In this document: one piece after another, positions 50,029 through 57,500 of the stretch
Layout of the letters: each line of letters starts with the position of its first letter
Position numbering within the stretch: position 1 is the stretch's first letter
Source of the DNA: Glandiceps talaboti
Lineage: Eukaryota > Hemichordata > Enteropneusta > Spengelidae
Length of the DNA: 57,500 nt
Assembly: GCF_964340395.1 (NCBI RefSeq)
Contig: NC_135565.1
Span: forward strand, 6,021,642 to 6,079,141
Reading direction: 5' to 3'
The notes under the pieces: model-generated
The model's input: only the letters and a program-made list of their open reading frames with translations
The model's database searches: none
Told to the model about the DNA's origin: nothing
Made by a program: the position numbers and the translations under genes

Positions 50029-50810
50029 GTCAGCTATGCACAGGGTGCACCGAATTACTCAACCAGTCCACAGTATCAGTCAGACAGCTAGCTCGGTGTT
50101 TAGGATGCATGACAGTAGTGCTTCAGGCCATTACAGTTTCCCCACTGCATTGTCATGCATTGCAGAGAGACCAGATCTCAGCACTCCCAACTACATGATC
50201 ATACGATACAAAGGTAAATCAACGAGAGCTCCGAGCTGCCTGTCTAGCTCTGAGAAGTCTAGCAAGCAGACAGAAGGATCATTGTATAACGATCCAAAGC
50301 GACAATGCTGCTACAGTAGCATACATAAATCACCAATGTGGGACACATTCATTGCCCTGAATCAAGTCACAACCAATATATGGAAGTGGTGTCTGACATG
50401 GAACATCCTCCTCCAAGCAAGTGTTCGTCCAGGTGTACAGCACATAGCAGCGGATCATCTATCACTTTTTTTCAAGGACAATTTAGAATGGAAACATCTG
50501 CCAGTGGTCCTACTGGCAGTATTAGTGCAATCCTTTCTGGCATCCCAAGTAGATCTGTTTGCAACACGGCTGAATGCTTGGAAACCACACCCACGAGCAT
50601 GGAGGATGGATGCTTGCTCCATATCATGGAAAAAATAATAGGATATGTATTCCCACCATTTTTTCTAATCCCAAGGTGTTACACAAGATCTGGCAGGACC
50701 AGGCAGCAAGACTAATCTTAGTGACACAGCCATGGTATGCAGATCTCTTATCGCTGACGACCGCACCACCCATGCTCCTACCTCAAATTCACAACCTACT
50801 CTCAAACCCA
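50022..50810 (+). pseudogene. DIRS RNase H and RT C-terminal region, broken
   Basis: This continues the RT polyprotein. Three frames are needed. 50022-50195 reads VSQLCTGCTELLNQ, then VSVRQLARCLG, and ends in TGA at 50196. The same frame resumes with ELRAACLALRSLASRQ and the RNase H motif QSDNATTVAYINHQ. Then, after a shift, ALNQVTTNIWKWCLTWNILL, VQHIAADHLS, FKDNLEWK and QVDLFATRLNAWKP follow. After two more shifts come YVFPPFFLIP, KIWQDQAA and WYADLLSL. The SDNA and ADHLS aspartates, expected in the RNase H centre, are preserved. No adenine methyltransferase domain, found in some DIRS elements, was seen. Confidence 0.82.
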
Positions 50811-50827
50811 GTCATAGGAAAGTCATC

Positions 50828-51814
50828 CACTGACAGATCAAATCCACCTAGCCGTGTGGCAGCTCTAAGAAGTACCCTCAGAGCCAGAGGAATATCACCA
50901 AGAGTGTTAGGAATCATCTTACAATCCTTACGAAAAGGTACAGCAAAGCAATGTGATTCGGCATGGTGTTGATGGAATGGTTGTTGTCAGGAGAAAGAGG
51001 AAAATCCTAGTTCAGCACCTGCTCTACCAATAGTATTGGAATTTGTAGCAGACCTGGTTGACAAGAAGCTGCAATATCGCACAATAACTGTGTATAGATC
51101 GACAATATCATCAGACCACTTGCCAGTTGATTGTTATCGCCTTGGCAATCAACCACTAGTAGTACAGTTCATGAGGGGAGTATTTGTGTCTCGCCCACCA
51201 CAACCTAAGTATACAGAAGTGTGGAATGTGAACCAAGTGCTAAGAAGTCTGCATGATGTGTCACCAGCGAAGGACCTTTCTCTGAAGAAGCTCACGTTTA
51301 AAACTATCATGTTAACTGCACTTTGTACAGCTGGTCGCTGTTCGGACATTGCATCACTTAAGCTAGGGAGAGTATCGTTATCTCAGGGTACTGCAACATA
51401 ATTACCCTCAGGTCTAGCCAAGACAGACAGGCCTACCAGATCAAGGAAAACGTTGTGTTTATCTGCCTTCAAGGAAGATAGGCGGATTTGTATTGTGTAT
51501 TATTTGTATACTTACCTTAAATTAGTCAAGAGTTTACGCAAGTGCAGCTCTTCACTTTTTGTTAGCTATTCTACCGGAAGACCAGTATTACCTGCGACAA
51601 TTGGTCGTTGGATAAAGAATATACTTCTACAAGCTGGTATTGGGAAAGAGTTTACTGCACACTCTACTAGAGCTGCGATTGCAAGTGTTTTACACTGTAA
51701 AGGAGCTTCTCGCCCCAAATTTCTTGGTCTTCAGCCAGAACATTTGCAAAACACTATAAATGTCATGTATTTGCTCCAGATGTATATTTTATGGAAACTA
51801 TCTCAGATTTTTAA
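50828..51814 (+). pseudogene. DIRS tyrosine recombinase, near-continuous
   Basis: Tyrosine recombinase that joins circular element DNA to the target. The N-terminal SAM-like part (RVAALRSTLRARGISPRVLG, KGTAKQCDSAW) is followed by a break near 50970. Then one frame (from about 51036) is read to 51710 with a single TAA at 51399-51401. Motifs: VLEFVADLVDKKLQYRTI, VQFMRGVF, the first catalytic Arg in CTAGRCSDIASL (codon 51336-51338), EDRRICIVYYL, RKCSSSLFVSY and GIGKEFTAHSTRAA. HxxR is in the last of these (His 51660, Arg 51669). A frameshift near 51715 is needed to reach WSSARTFAKHYKCH, whose Tyr codon at 51755-51757 is the expected nucleophile. It ends at TAA 51812-51814. All core catalytic positions survive, but on broken frames. 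Confidence 0.88.
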
Positions 51815-51855
51815 GTGAGTGTACCTCTGTTACTTTTCTTGACTTAAAATCAGAT

Positions 51856-51957
51856 ACTAGAGGAGTGGAACGAATGGAGGGTAGGAAGAATAAATAAAAA
51901 TTATACAAAATCCTTACTATTGTAGGATAATTGTAGTTATTGTATTATCCGGAGTGA
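51856..51957 (+). repeat. DIRS internal complementary region
   Basis: 51858-51893 is the reverse complement of the outer left end (48919-48952; gaggagtggaacgaatgga is shared). 51889-51957 is the reverse complement of the outer right end (52143-52211; ttgtagttattg and aataaaaattatac blocks). It thus bridges the two ends, as in DIRS-1. Confidence 0.85.
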
Positions 51958-52007
51958 AACCCACTCCGTGATTTTCCATGTCTTTGTGTTTGCTTCATAC
52001 TTTCGAA

Positions 52008-52211
52008 AGATGGCGTTGCATGCGTAGTGCGCGGTGCATTTTGGGTAATGCATGATTTCAGGTCAAAGGTTACAGGTCAATTTTGAATGGGTTGCGTCTA
52101 CCAGAGGTCAAGGGAAACAGCTACTTCAATTCGCCCCACTCACTCCGGATAGGAAGAACAACTACAATTATCATGCGATGGTAAGGATTTGGTATAATTT
52201 TTATTTATTGA
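52008..52211 (-). repeat. DIRS right inverted terminal repeat
   Basis: Pairs with 48953-49072 over 52008-52127. It then extends beyond the left copy to about 52211 with the extra outer segment matched only by the internal complementary region. The exact outer end cannot be fixed without an empty site. Confidence 0.85.
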
Positions 52212-53584
52212 CATTTTAACACTTTTCAGTGACCTAACTCAAACTGTGGTTTTCTGATCGAAAAAAATACCAATGTTACAAATTTAGAGCTGTCTCAACA
52301 TTGCGACAGATTCAAAACCAAGCTAAAAGTAAATGACCAATTTTAAATTAGTTAATATTTGGTACCTGTATGAAGGAACATTGTCCCATGTTACAGCTAG
52401 TGTATGTTTAACCGTTCGACCAAAATTATTGACATTTTTTCATCTTATTTCTTGAAATTTGAGAACTAGCTTGCACTTTTTGGAAGTGAAATGGTGACGA
52501 AAATGAATATGTCTCAAAATGATTTTTTTTATTTAGGCATATCATTGTGTACCTCGGGAATATACCAAAACATTATATCTGCAAGCGACTTACCGTGTAT
52601 GGTGAAAATCCACAAAGTATAAAATTCACAAATATTACAGCAAAGTAGATAGTTTCAATTTATAATATTTCTTTTAAAAGATTCGTCAAATTGTAAGCAG
52701 TTTCATTCTTGACTAGTGTGAAGTCAACATGTGCGTCTAGATATCCGGTTTGAACGAGACTCAGTGTTTTTCCTGATGGACAAAGAAATTTATATTCATT
52801 TATGTTTGGTAAAATTCAGATGATATTTCTGAGATTCATGCATCAATAATGCTATTTCGCACTTATCCTGTCTAAAATGAATTTTAGATAGGGAAGAAAT
52901 TTACAACGAACACAAATTTGTGAACATTTTTAGGCGGGAACAGTGTTGTTGTTGTTGTTTTGCATGTATCCTGTCTAAAATGAATTATTTAAAGATAAGC
53001 ATATGTGTACATAAATTGTCACGCACCCGATTGAAAATGAATGAAAGATGAAGCAGGAAAGTTACATGAAGACAAATGTTTGAACATTTTTATTGGGAAA
53101 GTCCTTGCCTTGCTACATGCAAGATGGAGAATTGTAAAGTGCTTTCTTTAGCAGTTACCTATTTACTTAGGAAAGCCATTTGAGAGACAAGACTACAGCT
53201 GTTACCCGGATATTGCCGTCATAATTCCTTCGAACACTTAAGATTTTATGAGTGGATTTTATGACTGAACAATTAATGATGCAGTAGTACTATCGTTCTT
53301 TGGCGTTTTTAGTATTCGAACAGGTATCTAATATGCCATGTGCAAATTTAATATTTGAGAAGAATGAATTATACATTCATTCCTTGTAAACATGATTAAA
53401 GAAGTAGATTCTCTGAAGTGTGATCGATACCTTTATAAAAACAAAATGGATTTGCGAAGAAAAATGTCGGTGGATGATAGAGAAACAATTCAAAGACGCC
53501 TGAAACCATATACACATGCCTGACGAAAAGTTAGCGCAGTTACTTTTATTGAATTGTGAAAATGTATTCATTGTAAATCCTCAA
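52212..53584. other. No gene seen
   Basis: AT-rich; atcctgtctaaaatgaatt occurs twice (52867 and 52970). An E2F-like ggcgggaac is at 52933. Confidence 0.4.
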
Positions 53585-53882
53585 TTTTGCCGCCAGGTCA
53601 TACTGAAATATTACCTTTTAATCTATAGTTTTGATTACAAATCTGTTTGATATAATAGTACCTTCGATTCCGGTTCAAAATAAAATGGATATGTTCCAAA
53701 AATTTCAGTTTTGCCGACAGGTCATACAGAAATATGGCGGCTTCGGTTTCTGCTCAAATCAACTACGTCTACGTAAAGATACCAACATTTTTTTTAAAAT
53801 CTCGTCACTTAAATGTTTTTGATATAAAGCACTTTCAATTCCGGTTCAAAATAAACTGGACATGTTCCAAACGATTTCAGCA
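53585..53882. repeat. Two diverged tandem copies, about 172-bp spacing
   Basis: attccggttcaaaataaa preceded by tttgatata occurs at 53646 and 53818. ttttgccg(c/a)caggtcatac occurs at about 53586 and 53709. Copy 2 carries about 50 bp extra between these blocks. Confidence 0.6.
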
Positions 53883-55798
53883 AAACGTGTGTTCCAGCGA
53901 TTTTGACGATCACACATTTCAAACCAGGGGTCATGCGTCAGCAATATCAGCAAGATACCGACATCAAAGAACGTACGAAATCCATTGGCAAACATAAAGC
54001 GGAATAACTAGTGAAAACGTATACGATGACTTTGAAAGCATAACACCAAAGTTTAGGTGTATTTTATGTATAAATGGCGGAGACATTATTTCAAAATTTG
54101 ATCAAATGCCAACAAAATGATTTCATAACGTAGCTAGCTAATCGATGTAGTAGAACGACAAACGACAAACCACAAACATGTCGTCCAGCAAATTAGCGAT
54201 AGTGAATGTGAGCATTTTGAATCACCTTTAAGATCGCAATGACGAAGTGAACGAATGTGCAAAGCTGTGTATATCCGTCTTGGCGCACTCGCGTGAAAGC
54301 TGGAAAAGGACATACGCTTTTAACACCATCGGAAGGAGAAAATGTCACATTTGTATTCGGTACCCTTTGAAGTATAAAAGCCCCCCAAAAAGGACAATGA
54401 TAATTATGGGCTTTGAAGGACCTTTCAAAAATGTGTGAATTCTAATTTGCTGACTTACAGCCGTGGATAAGATTATGGTAATTAGGATACGTACAACTCG
54501 CTCATTACTAATTAGCGTCTAATTAGTTCAAATTTAAGAGAAAACAAAACATTACTAATGAATTGGCGATGTAACTGAACGTTAGAGTTTTTTCCTCATA
54601 TCGCGTCCTTCAATCTGTACGACTCAAATGAAATTATGACATTAAAATGTAATTCAAAGTAATGAGTACTGCCCAATAATGTCGTCAAAAAAAATTCATT
54701 TTCGCGCCATTTTTTGAAAATACATTTCTTTTATGTTAGGTAAAATGGACCAAATCAAATATTACTCCGTAAAGATAAGTTCGGCTTGCAATCAAACCTT
54801 CAAACTGCAATTAATGTTGCGGGGGCGATTTAAATTTAGTCGTTTTCGACTGTGAATTGTAACTCGACATGAGATGACGACATTGGCAACACTTCCATTA
54901 CTGTTCACGACATCGACAAACAAACAGACAAATTTAGAAACGGAATTTTGAGTGATGATTATGCAAATTGTCACCTGATGTTGTTTTTCACGTGCCGAGT
55001 GATTTGTCGCCCAATTTCTTGAAAACCCACAAACCTTCAGAAACTAACTGCAAAGTAAATCGACTATTTATCAAATGTCACGCTGGCTGCCACATTCGGA
55101 AATACTTCAACACGAACGAAAATGACTCAGTGCCAGAGAATGACTATAGAGACACCTTTATCTCATCACAGTTTGAAAGTAGCGACTGACCTGCACAAAA
55201 AAAACGGATAAATTTACCCTTTCATCTTTAAAGATCTTTAATTATTTTTTTTTTCTTTATTCTTTGAAAACGGTGTAAATATGGCCAACAACGTCTACAG
55301 CGATATATCCAAAACTAATGTTTGGATATTGTGTTAAACGGTTGTGAAAAGTAGTTGGTTTTTGTTGAGAAATATCAATTGTATCGCCCCCTGGCGACAA
55401 CTGAATACACATTTACGTTCAAACTTTCAATGCTAGTTTTGTCTATATTTGTGCGGAATTAATAAGGTAAAAACAAAAGTATGTTTTGTTAAAATTGTAC
55501 ATGTTTTTGATCGATATTCACGAATATCAATGTTTGACCTCTTCGCATCAAAATTCAAGATGTATTTCTTACTTAAGACATAATTTAGAGTGAACAATTT
55601 TATAGCTTGAACGATACGTTAGGCGTACTCTTTAAACCAAGTTTAACAAGAGCGCCATCAACGACGACTCTTATAATTTCTTTATAACTAAACGTTTAAA
55701 ACTTTTTGGTAAAATTAACATCTACCTTGAAGACAGGTAGAGCGTTCACGTCAAAGCTATCAAAGTAGATAACGAGATGGTGTAGTCGCAACCCCCTC

Positions 55799-55831
<33 letters not shown>

Positions 55832-57094
55832 TAAAATCTTTGGGGAAAACACTGTCCTTGCAGCCGCCCCCCCCCCCCCCCCCCACAACGAGATGGTGGT
55901 ATATAACGATCAAAAGCAAGCAACTCGCTCAATGAAGCCCGCCACCAACGACAGTTTACTGTATCTTGAATCTACGATCAGCACTAACATATTACTAACA
56001 CCCTCCCGTCTCCCTCAGCGTCCATAATAGGCAGTTATCATATTAAAATGGAAAAGATACAATTCATTTGACACGAAACAGCACAATATATACATATAAG
56101 TACAATTTTAGGGATAACGTTACAAACAAGAAGCAAAAACCGTCTTGTTTATACTACTGTAAAGTATGGAGTTGAACCCTACACTATGACTGTTGCATGA
56201 ACTTGAACTGAGACTCGTACATAGTCACTGAGCGGCACTTTCATATGCAAATGGTCTGTCACTCATCCCTGAAGCAAATCGATGTATCAAAACACCCAGA
56301 TGTACTTGTAAACAACTACACATGGTTATCACCAGTTATTCTGATTTGCCCTGTTTTCAAAACGGGTTATCAAAACACACACATACAGTTCGATAGGTAC
56401 GTTGATAAACGTCATTTCAATGCAGAAAGAAAAAACAACTTATTTTGCTCCATGGTCGTGTTATCTAATACCTTAATATTACATAGAATATATTGAAAAA
56501 GAAACAAGCATATACATATGAATTGTTCCTGACCAATCTGATTTTTTTGTTCGAGCATACTGTAGCGAAATATATACATTCCATTACCTACGAGAGTTCA
56601 TCGAAGCTACACACCAGTATTACGATCTATTACAATCGAGAGTATCGCCGTTGGTGGCGCTATCAACTAAAATCTTGTTCACAAGGAAAGGTGACACTCT
56701 TCTATGTTTTTCTTTATTTGTCATCAATTGATTGAGAAAAAGAGAAAAATAAGTTTGTATATACATGTTGATGATACATTCAATAATTTTAATAATCTGA
56801 ATGACTTACAAAATGTAAATTAAAGTCTGAAGGATACTTTGAACCGTTTGCTTGGGCAATAGTGCACTATCTTTGTTTTCTGATTTAGCCATAGAGGGCG
56901 TTCTTCTCTACCGACGTTTTACCGAATTCGAGAAATATAGATCATACTGGTCATGAAACATACAAAATGGCCACTTTAACAACAGCATTTATTCAAAGAG
57001 CCTATCGTGTCATATAGTAGAAATCAAACTTTGAGCCAAAAAAATCGTTCAGTACTATAACAATTGCATGACAAACGTTTAAAATCAACTGATA
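53883..57094. other. No gene recognised; short repeats and motifs only
   Basis: Short plus frames at 54247-54438, 54968-55189, 56245-56496 and 56493-56735 show no known domain. ttttcgcgcc at 54699-54708 is an E2F-like site. A (CA)n tract lies at 55801-55829 and a run of about 19 C at 55866-55884. Confidence 0.4.
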
Positions 57095-57099
57095 TGATT

Positions 57100-57180
57100 A
57101 TAGCGGGAAAATTTTTTTTTAAATTGTTCGTAATTTTGGCGGGAAATGACAATTTCGTCGATATTTTGGCGGGAAAGTGT
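57100..57180. promoter_or_regulatory. Cluster of three E2F-like motifs
   Basis: agcgggaaaa at 57102, tttggcgggaaa at 57135-57146 and again at 57165-57176. The last two are full matches to the classical E2F site TTTSGCGGGAAA and are exactly 30 bp apart. A gene controlled by them, if any, would lie outside the window or on the minus strand toward 56.9 kb. Confidence 0.35.
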
Positions 57181-57500
57181 TTGACGTAAATATAACATTT
57201 CAATTACGTCCAGCTTGCTAATTGACTGAGTTGAAAGCAAAGCTTATTATCTGATTTAATTAGTAAATATTCACAACTTAATAATTCATAATACTGTTTT
57301 ATCAATGAAAATTGAAGTTTAAATAGAGCATTTCGAAGATAATTTTTTTGGAGCAAAAGTAGAATGATATTAAAGGGGAACACAATTCCTGCAAATAACG
57401 ACATTTCCATAAACTGTGGGTTTTGGAGAGACCGATTTCATTATTTTACATCTTTTACTCACGACTTCACGAATTTAATCATGGGAGTCTGCAGAAACAA
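57181..57500. other. No gene seen at right edge
   Basis: A 68-codon minus frame (57204-57410) without motif. Confidence 0.3.

Larger units (their letters stand above)
48914..52211 (+). mobile_element. DIRS-type tyrosine-recombinase retrotransposon, degenerate, about 3.3 kb
   Basis: The parts are, in order: left inverted terminal repeat (48914-49077), reverse transcriptase and RNase H remnants (49231-50810), tyrosine recombinase (about 50830-51814), an internal complementary region (51856-51957), and right inverted terminal repeat (52008-52211). Inverted terminal repeats plus an internal region complementary to the outer ends of both is the arrangement of the DIRS group, which replicates through a circular intermediate and integrates by a tyrosine recombinase instead of an integrase, without target duplication. 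Only about 150 bp separate the left repeat from the RT, so no gag ORF is present. Several frameshifts and stops make it non-autonomous. Conservation of the terminal repeats (roughly 85 percent by eye over 120 bp) suggests moderate age. Confidence 0.9.

Noticed and set aside
49541-50638. LTR retrotransposon (Ty3/gypsy) pol
   Set aside because: A tyrosine recombinase instead of integrase, inverted rather than direct terminal repeats and an internal complementary region point to DIRS.

Overview
The window looks like non-coding-rich genomic DNA of a metazoan, most plausibly a marine invertebrate. It is AT-rich, has no operon-like gene packing, contains GT..AG-type intron signals, dozens of long microsatellites, a non-LTR retrotransposon remnant, a tRNA-derived SINE-like fragment and a DIRS-type (tyrosine-recombinase) retrotransposon. 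I cannot name the species. No full-length host gene could be recognised. Most short open frames are fortuitous or lie inside simple repeats.

Layout. 1-800: 3' part of a decayed LINE-like reverse transcriptase on the minus strand, running off the left edge and abutting a TATG array. 2.9-3.3 kb, 6.07-6.26 kb and 43.0-43.5 kb: three copies of an unnamed dispersed repeat, the last internally duplicated. 6.5-7.7 kb: a pentanucleotide (CAGTA/CAGTG) array and a 380-bp ACT trinucleotide array. 8.15-8.64 kb: three degenerate tandem units of about 155 bp. 8768-8795: a perfect 28-bp palindrome. 11.5-13.7 kb, 16.2 kb and 18.1-18.3 kb: tetranucleotide arrays. 18.5-23.1 kb: the best candidate for undescribed protein-coding material, a 191-codon ATG open frame plus three other plus-strand stretches that share a faint codon-by-codon pattern with it. 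24.3-24.95 kb: two minus-strand exon-like blocks joined by a 194-nt GT..AG intron that keeps frame. 26.3 kb: a short exon-like block just downstream of NRF1-like and CRE-like motifs. 30.8-33.96 kb: more arrays, including a 33-bp minisatellite. 34.6 kb and 57.1 kb: two clusters of GCGGGAA(A) E2F-like motifs. 41.3 kb: SINE-like fragment. 45.06-45.71 kb: a 30-bp minisatellite open in several frames.

48.9-52.2 kb is the clearest feature: a DIRS-type element of about 3.3 kb with inverted terminal repeats, an internal complementary region, remnants of reverse transcriptase and RNase H, and a nearly continuous tyrosine recombinase. It lacks room for a gag ORF and carries several frameshifts and stops, so it is a dead copy.

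The rest (for example 32.2-33.7, 36.1-40.5, 41.5-43.0 and 52.2-57.1 kb) shows nothing I can assign. Because everything was read by eye without a database, functional statements other than the two retroelements should be taken as hypotheses.
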